Positions 13,701 to 25,203 of a stretch of 64,000 nucleotides of DNA are shown here, one piece after another. The notes under the pieces are model-generated. The model saw only the letters and a list, made by a program, of their open reading frames with translations. It ran no database searches and had not been told where the DNA came from. Source of the stretch: Hydractinia symbiolongicarpus. Its lineage: Eukaryota; Cnidaria; Hydrozoa; Anthoathecata; Hydractiniidae. The translations under genes were made by a program, and so were the position numbers. How positions within the stretch are numbered: position 1 is the stretch's first letter; every line of letters begins with the position of its first letter. The stretch lies in the NCBI RefSeq assembly GCF_029227915.1, contig NC_079888.1, forward strand, positions 23,044,001 through 23,108,000. The letters run 5' to 3'.

Positions 13701-16140
13701 TTTTTTAAATTATTATTTCATCACTAAAGCCCATGAGACTTGTAGTTTTCGAAAATGCTTTCACTTTTGATGAGACGCTGAATAAAAGAAGTTTAATCGC
13801 CGGCAAACGAAAACCTGCAATTTCCCGTAAATCCCGGTCTCGGCCCGTATAGTCAAAAGTATACAAGGAAAGTACCCAGTGAGTAAACTCATTTTCCGAA
13901 CGAATTTTTAAATTATTTTTTCACCACTAAAACGCATGAGACTGGTAGTTTTCAGAAATGTTTTCATTTTTGATGAGACGCTTAAAGAAAGTGGTTTAAT
14001 CGCCGGCAAACGAAAACCCGCGATATCCCGTAAATCCCGGGCTTGGCCCGTATAGTCGAATGTATACAAAGAAAGTACCCTGTGAGTAAACTCATTTCCA
14101 AAACGATTTTTTAAATTATCTTTTCACCACTAAAGCCCATGAGACTTGTAGTATTTAAAAATATTTTCATTTTTGATGAGACGCTGAATAAAAGAAGTTT
14201 AATCGCCGGCAAACAAAACCCGCGACTTCCCGTAAATCGCGGACTCGGCCCGTATAGTCAAAAGAATACAAAGAAAGTACCCAGGGAGTAAACTCATTTC
14301 CCGAACGATTTTTTAAATTATTTTTTCACCACTGAAACGGATGAGACTTGTAGTTTTCAAAAATGTTTTCATTTTTGATGAGACGCTGAATAAAAGAAGT
14401 TTAATCGCCGGCAAACGAAAACCTGCGATTTCCCGTAAATCCCGGACTCGGCCCGTATTGTCAAAAGTATACAAAGAAAGTACCCAGGGAGTAAACTCAT
14501 TTCCCGAACGATTTTTTAAATTATTTTTTCACCACTAAAACGCATGAGACTTGTAGTTTTCAAAAATGTTTTCATTTTTGATGAGACGCTGAATAAAAGA
14601 AGTTTAATCGCCGGCAAACGAAAACCTGCGACTTCCTGTAAATCCCGGACTCGGCCCGTATAGTCAAAAGTATACAAAGAAAGTACCCAGGGAGTAAACT
14701 GATTTCCAGAACGATTTTTTAAATTATTTTTTCACCACTAAAACGCATAAGACTTGTAGTTTTTAAAAATGTTTTCACTTTTGATGAGACGCTGAATAAA
14801 AGAAGTTTAATCGCCGGCAAACGAAAACCTGCGATTTCCCGTAAATCCTGGACTCGGCCTGTATAGTCAAAAGTATACAAAGAAAGTACCCAGGGAGTAA
14901 ACTCATTTCCCAAACGATTTTTTAAATTATTATTTCACCACTAAAACGCATGAGACTCGCAGTTTTCAAGAATGTTTTCAATTTTTGATGAGACGCTGAA
15001 TAAAAGCAGTTTAATCGCCGGCAAACAAAAACCTGCGATTTCTCGTAAATTCCGGACTCAGCCCGTATAGTCAAAAGTATACAAAGAAAGTACCCAGGGA
15101 GTAAACTCATTTCCCGAACGATTTTTTAAATTATTTTTTCACCACTAAAACGCATAAGACTTGTAGTTTTTAAAAATGTTTTCATTTTTTATGAGACGCT
15201 GAATAAAAGAAGTTTAATCGCCGGCAAACGAAAACCTGCGATTTCCCGTAAATCCTGGACTCGGCCCGTATGGTCAAAAGTATACAAAGAAAGTACCCAG
15301 GGAGTAAACTCATTTCCTAAACGATTTTTTAAATTATTATTTCATCACTAAAGCCCATGAGACTTGTAGTTTTCGAAAATGCTTTCATTTTTGAAGAGAC
15401 GCTGAATAAAAGAAGTTTAATCGCCGGCAAACGAAAACCCGCAATTTCCCGTAAATCCCGGTCTCGGCCCGTATAGTCAAAAGTATACAAGGAAAGTACC
15501 CAGTGAGTAAACTCATTTTCCGAACGAATTTTTAAATTATTTTTTCACCACTAAAACGCATGAGACTGGTAGTTTTCAGAAATGTTTTCATTTTTGATGA
15601 GACGCTTAAAGAAAGTGGTTTAATCGCCGGCAAACGAAAACCCGCGACATCCCGTAAATCCCGGGCTTGGCCCGTATAGTCGAATGTATAAAAAGAAAGT
15701 ACCCTGTGAGTAAACTCATATCCAAAACGATTTTTTAAATTATCTTTTCACCACTAAAGCCCATGAGACTTGTAGTATTTAAAAATATTTTCATTTTTGA
15801 TGAGACGCTGAATAAAAGAAGTTTAATCGCCGGCAAACAAAACCCGCGACTTCCCGTAAATCGCGGATTCGGCCCGTATAGTCAAAAGAATACAAAGAAA
15901 GTACCCAGGGAGTAAACTCATTTCCCGAACGATTTTTTAAATTATTTTTTCACCACTGAAACGGATGAGACTTGTAGTTTTCAAAAATGTTTTCATTTTT
16001 GATGAGACGCTGAATAAAAGAAGTTTAATCGCCGGCAAACGAAAACCTGCGATTTCCCGTAAATCCCGGACTCGGCCCGTATTGTCAAAAGTATACAAAG
16101 AAAGTACCCAGGGAGTAAACTCATTTCCCGAACGATTTTT
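10693..16140 (+). repeat. 8-monomer higher-order repeat, about 1,623 bp
   Basis: Several diagnostic variants recur with a period close to 1,623 bp. GACTGGTAGTTTTC followed by GACGCTTAAAGAAAGTGG occurs at about 10693, 12318, 13940 and 15564. CACTGAAACGGATGAG occurs at about 12708, 14331 and 15955. The shortened CAAACAAAACCCGCGACTTC occurs at about 12587, 14210 and 15834. Eight monomers of 203 bp make 1,624 bp. The phase breaks at about 16140, where a variant monomer of the TTTATATTATTTTTTTACC type follows directly. Confidence 0.8.
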
Positions 16141-18360
16141 TATATTATTTTTTTACCACTAAACGCATGAGACTTGTAGTTTTCAAAAATATCTTCATAT
16201 TTGATGGGACGCTGAATAAAAGAAGTTTAATCGCCGGCAAACGAAAATCCGCCATTTCCCGTAAATCCCAGACTCGGCCCGTATAGTCAAAAGTATACAA
16301 AGAAAGTACCCAGGGAGTAAACTGATTTCCAGAGCGATTTTTTAAATTATTTTTTCACCAATAAAACGCATAAGACTTTTAGTTTTTAAAAATGTTTTCA
16401 TTTTTGATGAGACGCTGAATAAAAGAAGTTTAATCGCCGGCAAACGAAAACCTGCGATTTCCCGTAAATCCTGGGCTCGGCCCGTATAGTCAAAAGTATA
16501 CATAGAAAGTACCCAGGGAGTAAACTCATTTTCCAAACGATTTTTTAAATTATTATTTCACCACTAAAACGCATGAGACTCGCAGTTTTCAAGAATGTTT
16601 TCAATTTTTGATGAGACGCTGAATAAACGCAGTTTAATCGCCGGCATACAAAAACCTGCGATTTCTCGTAAATCCCGGACTCAGCCCGTATAGTCAAAAG
16701 TATACAAAGAAAGTACCCAGGAAGTAAACTCATTTCCCGAACGATTTTTTAAATTACTTTTTCACCACTAAAACGCATGAGACTTGTAGTTTTTAAAAAT
16801 GTTTTCATTTTTCATGAGACGCTGAATAAAAGAAGTTTAATCGCCGGCAAACGAAAACCTGCGATTTCCCGTAAATCCTGGACTCGGCCCGTATAGTCAA
16901 AGGTATACAAAGAAAGTACCCAGGGAGTAAACTCATTTCCCAAACCATTTTTTCAATTATTTCTTCACCACTAAAACGCATGAGACTTGTAGTTTTCAAG
17001 AATGTTTTCATTTTTGATGAGACGCTGAATAAAAGCAGTTTAATCGTCGGCAAACGAAAACCTGCGATTTCCCGGAAATCCCGGACTCGGCCCGTATAGT
17101 CAAAAGTATACAAAGAAAGTACCCAGGGAGTAAATTCGTTTCCAGAACGATTTTTTAAATTATTTTTTCACCACTAAAACGCATGAGACTTGTAGTTTTC
17201 AAAAATGTTTTCATTTTTGATGAGACGCTGAATAAAAGAAGTTTAATCGCCGGCAAACGAAAACCCGCGATTTCCCGTAAATCCCGGCTTTTTCCGTATA
17301 GTCAAAAGTATACAAAGAAAGTACCCAGGGAGTAAACTCATTTCGCGAACGATTTTTGAAATTATTTTTTCACCACTAAAACGCATGAGACTTGTAGTTT
17401 TCAAAATTGTTTTCATTTTTGATGAGACGCTGAATAAAAGCAGTTTAATCGCCGGCAAACGAAAACCTGCGATTTCCCTAAATCCCGGACTCGGCCCGTA
17501 TAGTCAAAAGTATACAAAGAAAGTACCCAGGGAGTAAACTCATTTCCAGATCGATTTTTTAAATTATTTTTTCACCACTAAAACGCATAAGACTTGTAGT
17601 TTTTAAAAATGTTTTCATTTTTGATGAGACGCTGAATAATAGAAGTTTAATCGCCGGCAAACGAAAACCCGCGATTTCCCGTAAATCCCGGGCTTGGCCC
17701 GTATAGTCAAAAGTATACAAAGAAAGTACCCAGGGAGTAAACTCATTTCCCGAACGATTTTTTATATTATTTTTTTACCACTAAACGCATGAGACTTGTA
17801 GTTTTCAAAAATATCTTCATATTTGATGGGACGCTGAATAAAAGAAGTTTAATCGCCGGCAAACGAAAATCCGCCATTTCCCGTAAATCCCAGACTCGGC
17901 CCGTATAGTCAAAAGTATACAAAGAAAGTACCCAGGGAGTAAACTGATTTCCAGAGCGATTTTTTAAATTATTTTTTCACCAATAAAACGCATAAGACTT
18001 GTAGTTTTTAAAAATGTTTTCATTTTTGATGAGACGCTGAATAAAAGAAGTTTAATCGCAGGCAAACGAAAACCTGCGATTTCCCGTAAATCCTGGGCTC
18101 GGCCCGTATAGTCAAAAGTATACATAGAAAGTACCCAGGGAGTAAACTCATTTTCCAAACGATTTTTTAAATTATTATTTCACCACTAAAACGCATGAGA
18201 CTCGCAGTTTTCAAGAATGTTTTCAATTTTTGATGAGACGCTGAATAAACGCAGTTTAATCGCCGGCAAACAAAAACCTGCGATTTCTCGTAAATCCCGG
18301 ACTCAGCCCGTATAGTCAAAAGTATACAAAGAAAGTACCCAGGAAGTAAACTCATTTCCC
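16140..18360 (+). repeat. 8-monomer duplication, offset about 1,622 bp, second copy partial
   Basis: The run of variants starting with TTTATATTATTTTTTTACC and AAATATCTTCATATTTG at about 16140 recurs at about 17760. The monomer with CCAGAGCGATTTTTT and CCAATAAAACGC at about 16331-16365 recurs at about 17953-17985. The TCGCAG-plus-AATAAACGCAG monomer recurs about 1,621 bp later. The second copy ends near 18360, where it joins a monomer with CCCAAACCATTTTTTCAATT that also occurs at about 16940, so this join is itself a rearrangement point. Confidence 0.7.
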
Positions 18361-18629
18361 AAACCATTTTTTCAATTATTTCTTCACCACTAAAACGCAT
18401 GAGACTTGTAGTTTTCAAGAATGTTTTCATTTTTGATGAGACGCTGAATAAAAGCAGTTTAATCGTCGGCAAACGAAAACCTGCGATTTCCCGGAAATCC
18501 CGGACTCGGCCCGTATAGTCAAAAGTATACAAAGAAAGTACCCAGGGAGTAAATTCATTTCCAGAACGATTTTTTAAATTATTTTTTTTACCACTAAAAC
18601 GCATGAGACTTGTAGTTTTCAAAAATGTT

Positions 18630-20800
18630 TTCATTTTTGATGAGACGCTGAATAAAAGAAGTTTAATCGCCGGCAAACGAAAACCCGCGATTTCCCGTAA
18701 ATCCCGGGCTTGGCACGTATAGTCGAATGTATACAAAGAAAGTACCCTGTGAGTAAACCCATTTCCAGAACGATTTTTTAAATTATTTTTTCACCACTAA
18801 AGCCCATGAGACTTGTAGTTTTTAAAAATGTTTTCAATTTTGATGAGACGCTGAATAAAAGAAGTTTAATCGCCGGCAAACGAAAACCCGCGATTTCCCG
18901 TAAATCCCGGCTTTTTCCGTATAGTCAAAAGTATACAAAGAAAGTACCCAGGGAGTAAACTCATTTCGCGAACGATTTTTTAAATTATTTTTTCACCACT
19001 AAAACGCATGAGACTTGTAGTTTTCAAAAATGTTTTCATTTTTGATGAGACGCTGAATAAAAGCAGTTTAATCGCCGGCAAACGAAAACCTGCGATTTCC
19101 CTAAATCCCGAACTCGGCCCGTATAGTCAAAAGTATACAAAGAAAGTACCCAGGGAGTAAACTCATTTCCAGATCGATTTTTTAAATTATTTTTTCACCA
19201 CTAAAACGCATAAGACTTGTAGTTTTTAAAAATGTTTTCATTTTTGATGAGACGCTGAATAAAAGAAGTTTAATCGCCGGCAAACGAAAACCCGCGATTT
19301 CCTGTAAATCCCGGGCTTGGCCCGTATAGTCAAAAGTATACAAAGAAAGTACCCAGGGAGTAAACTCATTTCCCGAACGATTTTTTATATTATTTTTTTA
19401 CCACTAAACGCATGAGACTTGTAGTTTTTAAAAATATTTTCATATTTGATGGGACGCTAAATAAAAGAAGTTTAATCGCCGGCGAACAAAAATCCGCGAT
19501 TTCCCGTAAATCCCGGGCTTGGCCCGTATAGTCAAAAGTATACAAAGAAAGTACCCAGGGAGTAAACTCATTTCCCGAACGATTTTTTAAATTATTATTT
19601 CACCACTAAAACGCATGAGACTTGTAGTTTTCAAGAATGTTTTCATTTTTGATGAGACGCTGAATAAAAGAAGTTTAATCGCCGGCAAACGAAAACCTGC
19701 GATTTCCCGTAAATCCCGGGCTTGGCCCGTATAGTCAAAAGTATACAAAAAAAGTACCCAGGGAGTAAACTCATTTCCCGAACGATTTTTTATATTATTT
19801 TTTTACCACTAAACGCATGAGACTTGTAGTTTTCAAAAATATTTTCATATTTGATGGGACGCTGAATAAAAGAAGTTTAATCGCCGGCAAACGAAAATCC
19901 GCGATTTCCCGTAAATCCCGGACTCGGCCCGTATAGTCAAAAGTATACAAAGAAAGTACCCAGGGAGTAAACTCATTTCCCGAACGATTTTTTAAATTAT
20001 TTTTTCACCACTAAAACGCATGAGACTTGTAGTTTTTAAAAATGTTTTCATTTTTGATGAGACGCTGAATAAAAGAAGTTTAATCGCCGGCAAACGAAAA
20101 CCCGCGATTTCCCGTAAATCCCGGGCTTGGCCCGTATAGTCAAAAGTATACAAAGAAAGTACCCAGGAAGTAAACTCATTTCCCGAACGATTTTTTAAAT
20201 TACTTTTTCACCACTAAAACGCATGAGACTTGTAGTTTTTAAAAATGTTTTCATTTTTGATGAGACGCTGAATAAAAGAAGTTTAATCGCCGGCAAACGA
20301 AAACCCGCGATTTCCCGTAAATCCCGGCTTGGCCCGTATAGTCAAAAGTATACAAAGAAAGTACCCAGGGAGTAAACTCATTTCCCAAACGATTTTTTAA
20401 ATTATTATTTCACTACTAAAACGCATGAGACTTGTAGTTTTCAAGAATGTTTTCATTTTTGATGAGACGCTGAATAAAAGAAGTTTAATCGCCGGCAAAC
20501 GAAAACCCGCGATTTCCTGTAAATCCCGGGCTTGGCCCGTATAGTCAAAAGTATACAAAAAAAGTACCCAGGGAGTAAACTCATTTCCCGAACGATTTTT
20601 TATATTATTTTTTTACCACTAAACGCATGAGACTTGTAGTTTTCAAAAATATTTTCATATTTGATGGGACGCTGAATGAAAGAAGTTTAATAGCCGGCAA
20701 ACGAAAATCCGCGATTTCCCGTAAATCCCGGACTCGGCCCGTATAGTCAAAAGTATACAAAGAAAGTACCCAGGGAGTAAACTCATTTCCCAAACGATTT
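18630..20800 (+). repeat. Segment duplicated at about 25,795-28,170
   Basis: This stretch recurs on the far side of LINE copy 1. The CTTGGCACG and GTAAACCCATTTCC markers and the rare GGCGAACAAAAATCCGCG variant match at offset 7,165 (18751 to 25916, 19482 to 26647). From about 19590 the offset becomes 7,368 because the second copy holds one extra monomer at 26752-26955. The match continues through CACTACTAAAACGC (about 20411 to 27779) and TGAATGAAAG (about 20673 to 28041). The second copy does not contain the LINE. Confidence 0.75.
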
Positions 20801-22030
20801 TTTAAATTATTATTTCACTACTAAAACGCATGAGACTTGTAGTTTTCAAGAATGTTTTCATTTTTGATGAGACGCTGAATAAAAGAAGTTTAATCGCCGG
20901 CAAACGAAAACCCGCGATTTCCCGTAAATCCCGGGCTTGGCCCGTATAGTCAAAAGTATACAAAGAAAGTACCCAGGAAGTAAACTCATTTCCCGAACGA
21001 TTTTTTAAATTACTTTTTCACCACTAAAACGCATGAGACTTGTAGTTTTTAAAAATGTTTTCATTTTTGATGAGACGCTGAATAAAAGAAGTTTAATCGC
21101 CGGCAAACGAAAACCCGCGATTTCCCGTAAATCCCGGCTTGGCCCGTATAGTCAAAAGTATACAAAGAAAGTACCCAGGGAGTAAACTCATTTCCCAAAC
21201 GATTTTTTAAATTATTATTTCACTACTAAAACGCATGAGACTTGTAGTTTTCAAGAATGTTTTCATTTTTGATGAGACGCTGAATAAAAGAAGTTTAATC
21301 GCCGGCAAACGAAAACCCGCGATTTCCTGTAAATCCCGGGCTTGGCCCGTATAGTCAAAAGTATACAAAAAAAGTACCCAGGGAGTAAACTCATTTCCCG
21401 AACGATTTTTTATATTATTTTTTTACCACTAAACGCATGAGACTTGTAGTTTTCAAAAATATTTTCATATTTGATGGGACGCTGAATGAAAGAAGTTTAA
21501 TAGCCGGCAAACGAAAATCCGCGATTTCCCGTAAATCCCGGACTCGGCCCGTATAGTCAAAAGTATACAAAGAAAGTACCCAGGGAGTAAACTCATTTCC
21601 CGAACGATTTTTTAAATTATTTTTTCACCACTAAAACGCATGAGACTTGTAGTTTTCAAAAATGTTTTCATTTTTGATGAGACGCTGAATAAAATAAGTT
21701 TAATCGCCGGCAAACGAAAACCCGCGATTTCCCGTAAATCCCGGGCTTGGCCCGTATAGTCAAAAGTATACAAAGAAAGTACCCAGGAAGTAAACTCATT
21801 TCCCGAACGATTTTTTAAATTACTTTTTCACCACTAAAACGCATGAGACTTGTGGTTTTTAAAAATGTTTTCATTTTTGATGAGACGCTGAATAAAAGAA
21901 GTTTAATCGCCGGCAAACGAAAACCTGCGATTTCCCGTAAATCCTGGACTCGGCCCGTATAGTCAAAAGTATACAAAGAAAGTAGCCAGCGAGTAAACTC
22001 ATTTCCCAAACGATTTTTTAAATTATTATT
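20411..22030 (+). repeat. Tandem 4-monomer duplication, about 810 bp
   Basis: The CACTACTAAAACGC variant (CTACT instead of CCACT) marks 20411, 20816 and 21221. The two-monomer block after 20411, with GATTTCCTGTAAATC, ACAAAAAAAGTACC, then the TATATTATTTTTTTACC and TTTAATAGCCGGC monomer, recurs after 21221. The block after 20816 has a different second monomer. The unit therefore alternates and is 810 bp rather than 405 bp. Confidence 0.7.
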
Positions 22031-22113
22031 TCACCACTAAAACGCATGAGACTTGTAGTTTTCAAGAATGTTTTCATTTTTGATGAGACGCTGAATAAAA
22101 GAAGTTTAATTAA

Positions 22114-22127
22114 TTTTTTTTTTTTTT
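22114..22127 (-). other. Poly(A) tail of LINE copy 1
   Basis: Fourteen consecutive T on the + strand, i.e. A14 at the element's 3' end, directly next to satellite sequence through a 3-base TAA (22111-22113). It marks the 3' integration junction expected for target-primed reverse transcription. Confidence 0.85.
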
Positions 22128-22136
22128 GATTTTCTC

Positions 22137-22142
22137 TTTATT
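22137..22142 (-). promoter_or_regulatory. Polyadenylation signal AATAAA of LINE copy 1
   Basis: TTTATT on the + strand reads AATAAA in the element's sense, shortly before the A-rich tail (A14 at 22127-22114, preceded by GAAAATC). Position and spacing fit a 3'-processing signal. LINE copy 2 has the same motif at 37684-37689. Confidence 0.75.
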
Positions 22143-22251
22143 TAACGTCGATAGATACAATAGTATTTAAATAACTAATTTAAATCGACAACAAAACGTA
22201 AAACAAGGCAAACAGCGATAAAAAATAAGAAAAATAAATAAATAAGTAAAG

Positions 22252-25104
22252 TTAAAATATGTATGGTATATCCATGCATATTTTACAGGTGCAAACATCA
22301 CCTTCCCAAAATTTTATTGAGCTGCGAAAGGCTTCGAGAGAAGGAGCATTCTTTGTAGCGTCAGGCACAGATATCCATAGCTTCCCTGCAATATTTGATA
22401 AAGTATTTAAGCCATAGTACGTTGTCCGACAAGTTGGTCGCCTGATCAAATTAAAGCAACGAAGGTTGTACTTGTTTTCCCTAACAGAAAATATCTCGTT
22501 CATATATAGAGGTGACAATCCATTTAAAAATTTGTAAACCTCTTTCATTAAATTCTGTAAATTGATGATGTGAATATTTTTAACATTACATAAAGATAAA
22601 AGTTCATCGTAACTGCCATTTATATCGTCCTGTATGATTCTTAGACAACGTTCATGAATACGATTGATTCGATTATTCGCAACTTTTCCACAAAACATCC
22701 ATACTAAGGGACAGTAAGAAAACTGAGACAAAATAAATGAATTGTAGAGAAAACGCTTCATCTTGGGTGTCAAAAAGGAAGATATCCTTTGAAGCACGTT
22801 GAGTTTCCTACTAGCCTTATTACAGATGTTTTTGACATGCGAATGAAAGTTTAGTCTCGAGTCAATCGTAACACCAAGAAGCACTACAGACGATTTACAC
22901 GCAATTTTCAAATGGTTAAATATCAAACTTTCATCGTGATGACCTAATACAATATATTGATACTTTTTCAAATTTATTGCTAAGTAATTTTCATAAAACC
23001 AATTATTAACTATGACCAAATTAGTAAGCAGTGTTTGTTTTACATCTTCTAATGAATTTTCACAAGCATATAAGGTGTTATCATCTGCAAAGTTACAAAG
23101 GGATGATTGAATAATGAACCAGAATAAATCGTTTATAGAATAATTGAAGAGAGGAGGTCCTAAGATTGATCCTTGTGGAACTCCAACTTGAAGAGGAAGC
23201 CATTCGCTAAAAGAAGAATTTATTCTGGTTCTCTGAAAACGATTTTTCAAGTATGAGTGAATAAATAATAAAGAAGATTCAGAAAAACCATAGGCATGCA
23301 GCTTTGCAATAAGCAAATCATGGTTGATAGTATCAAAAGCTTTTGAAAGGTCCATTAGCACTGCTCCAACTACACCCTTATTATCAAGTGTGCTTTTCCA
23401 TTGTTCAATCATTCGAATGAGAGCATATTGTGTATTATAACCCTTTCTGAAGCCTGATAGATGAGGGCTGAGTTTGTCATGCATAAAAGTGTGCATTTGA
23501 TTAAGAATAATTCTTTCAAAAACCTTTGATAAACAGGGAAGCAAGCTAACAGGTCTATAGTTCTCCTTATCATTACAGTCATCCTTCTTAAAAACAGGTA
23601 TAACCTCTGCAAGTTTTAAATCATCAGGAAAAATATTAGACTGTAAACAAAAATTTATAATATTAGTGAGGATAGGAACAAAGATATGAATAAACTTTTT
23701 CAACATAAAAACTGGAAAATCACCACTAACAGAAGATTTCTTTGCATCCATGTCTTTGATGACTTTGAGAACATCAGGCTGTTCAACCAGCGAAAAATAG
23801 AACTTTTCACCATAACCCACATTTTCACGAATTTTCAAAATACTGATGTGATTAGTATACGAGTGGATTGCATCGTGAATGGTTGCTGTATGTGTATCAT
23901 CGTTTGGTTTGATTGGTAAATTTTTCGTGATGTTGGTGTAATATTCATTGAAGATTTTGCATAATTTTTGTTCGTCGGTGACTATCTTTTCTTTCTCGAT
24001 TAAGATAATTTTGTTGGTGTTATAACTAACGTTTGAAAACAATGGCTTGACAGACTTCCAGAACTTTTTATTATCAGTAATGCTTGTCATACGTAAACCC
24101 TTGAAATACGAACGTCTGGTTTTTCGTAATAAGGAAACACAGTAGTTTCTCTGTCTAGTGAAGTTGGACCAATTTTCTTTTGATCGTGATTTGTTATATA
24201 TGCGACGAAGTTTGGATCTGTGCATAATAGCTTTGCGAAGCTCCTTGGTGATAAAAGGTGCGTTATTGAATCTTAGTATTTTCTTTTTCAATGGTGCAAA
24301 ATGGTTTAGCGTAGACGTGATGCATAAGTTGAATTGGTTAAAGTCGTAATTGTTCTCAAGTAATTTCAAAAAGTTCATTGATAATGTTCTTTCAAAATCA
24401 AAGTAGTCAATTTTGTTGTAATTTCTGCAGTGTTTCACAATTGGGTCGCCTTTAATCACGTTCATTCTCATCACACTTCCAACAAATAAATGCCAATCTG
24501 ATATGCCAGTTTCGATTGTTACACTATTTTTAAAGAAATTTGGTTGATTTGTTAATATGTGATCAATGCAAGAAGGCGAAGTACTTGACTTAAAGCAGGT
24601 TGGTGATTTGATTAGTCTGTGGAGGTCGTATGTTGTAATGAAGTTATCGAAATCTGTGTCACTTATTTCCATGTTTAAATCACCCATAATTATGATGTTT
24701 TCGTGATAGTTGAGATGTGAAATCAATACATTTGCGATTTGAGTTAAAAAGTAGTAATTTTTTTGTAACGGTGGTTTATATGCACCGATTAAAAGCCATT
24801 TGCGTTTTCGAAGATTTATTTCGACAACTAAAACTTCGATATCATCCGGTAAAGTATATTTTCGCAACACTTTGAAGGGAATATTTTCATTTATATAGAG
24901 TAAAATACCGCCACCATGTCCATTTCTATCTTTCCTCAGAATTGCGTAATTATCTAACTTAAATTGAGCATCAGTGAACGATTCATCTATTTTCGTTTCA
25001 GTTAGAAGCAGAACATCAATATTGTGCTTGAAAGTTAAATCAATTTCTTCGAACTTGTTTCGCAACGAGTTTACGTTCAAATGACCGACTATCAAGTTAC
25101 ACAT
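22252..25104 (-). CDS. LINE ORF2: APE-type endonuclease plus reverse transcriptase
   Basis: A 950-residue frame without internal stops, the enzyme of non-LTR retrotransposition: it nicks genomic DNA and primes reverse transcription of the element RNA at the nick. Residues about 1-210 are an exonuclease-endonuclease-phosphatase fold, with likely catalytic N10 (HLNVNS), E36 (TETK), Y109 (AYKPP), D142/N144 (GDLN), D181 and D203 of SDWH. The usual SDH is SDWH here, with His one place later, as in many related elements. Residues about 490-750 are the RT: NYRPVSLL 515-522, D585 (LMDLSKAFD), GVPQGS 641-646 and FADD 672-675. The C-terminus has a CTCKIC cluster (938-943). ATG is at 25104, but the same frame stays open 33 codons further upstream to a TGA, so the true N-terminus may be longer. 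Coding for a complete enzyme looks intact, although the element lacks its 5' end. Confidence 0.93.
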   Translation of the reverse strand: MCNLIVGHLNVNSLRNKFEEIDLTFKHNIDVLLLTETKIDESFTDAQFKLDNYAILRKDRNGHGGGILLYINENIPFKVLRKYTLPDDIEVLVVEINLRKRKWLLIGAYKPPLQKNYYFLTQIANVLISHLNYHENIIIMGDLNMEISDTDFDNFITTYDLHRLIKSPTCFKSSTSPSCIDHILTNQPNFFKNSVTIETGISDWHLFVGSVMRMNVIKGDPIVKHCRNYNKIDYFDFERTLSMNFLKLLENNYDFNQFNLCITSTLNHFAPLKKKILRFNNAPFITKELRKAIMHRSKLRRIYNKSRSKENWSNFTRQRNYCVSLLRKTRRSYFKGLRMTSITDNKKFWKSVKPLFSNVSYNTNKIILIEKEKIVTDEQKLCKIFNEYYTNITKNLPIKPNDDTHTATIHDAIHSYTNHISILKIRENVGYGEKFYFSLVEQPDVLKVIKDMDAKKSSVSGDFPVFMLKKFIHIFVPILTNIINFCLQSNIFPDDLKLAEVIPVFKKDDCNDKENYRPVSLLPCLSKVFERIILNQMHTFMHDKLSPHLSGFRKGYNTQYALIRMIEQWKSTLDNKGVVGAVLMDLSKAFDTINHDLLIAKLHAYGFSESSLLFIHSYLKNRFQRTRINSSFSEWLPLQVGVPQGSILGPPLFNYSINDLFWFIIQSSLCNFADDNTLYACENSLEDVKQTLLTNLVIVNNWFYENYLAINLKKYQYIVLGHHDESLIFNHLKIACKSSVVLLGVTIDSRLNFHSHVKNICNKASRKLNVLQRISSFLTPKMKRFLYNSFILSQFSYCPLVWMFCGKVANNRINRIHERCLRIIQDDINGSYDELLSLCNVKNIHIINLQNLMKEVYKFLNGLSPLYMNEIFSVRENKYNLRCFNLIRRPTCRTTYYGLNTLSNIAGKLWISVPDATKNAPSLEAFRSSIKFWEGDVCTCKICMDIPYIF

Positions 25105-25203
25105 GTTACTGCGACGTAGAGTGAAAATATCATATGTTGAATCAAAAGTATCTGAGGCAGTGTTCGGTGGATCTGTGTCGTAAATTTCGACAGGTTTTTT
25201 GTG

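Larger units (their letters stand above)
1..22110 (+). repeat. 203-bp satellite array, forward block 1
   Basis: About 109 head-to-tail copies of a roughly 203-bp monomer. The first runs 1-203 and the next begins at 204, each starting GTTTAATCGCCGGC. Each monomer has a CpG- and GC-rich third (GCCGGC, CCCGCG, CCCGTAAATCCCGGG-type core, GGCCCGTATAG), a middle part (AAAGTACCCAGGGAG), and an AT-rich half (CGATTTTTTAAATTA, TTTTTAAAAATG, CATTTTTGATGAGACGCTGAATAAA). Adjacent copies differ by a few substitutions and 1-2 base indels. Diagnostic variants recur at multi-monomer distances, so the block is a mosaic of higher-order repeats listed separately. Short open frames here start at TTG and are by-products of the repeat. 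I see no other gene in this stretch. The right edge is the A-tail of LINE copy 1. Confidence 0.97.

Noticed and set aside
18167-18736. 189-residue minus-strand open frame
   Set aside because: It spans almost three satellite monomers that stay in frame only through chance small indels. Its sequence is the same repeat peptide read in changing register.
1-22110. CRISPR array
   Set aside because: The repeat unit is about 203 bp and contiguous, with no unique spacers between short repeats and no cas genes.
23686-23919. Plus-strand open frames inside the LINEs (also 24158-24349, 25134-25316, 39237-39470, 39709-39900)
   Set aside because: They are antisense shadows of the LINE ORFs, with no recognisable domain.
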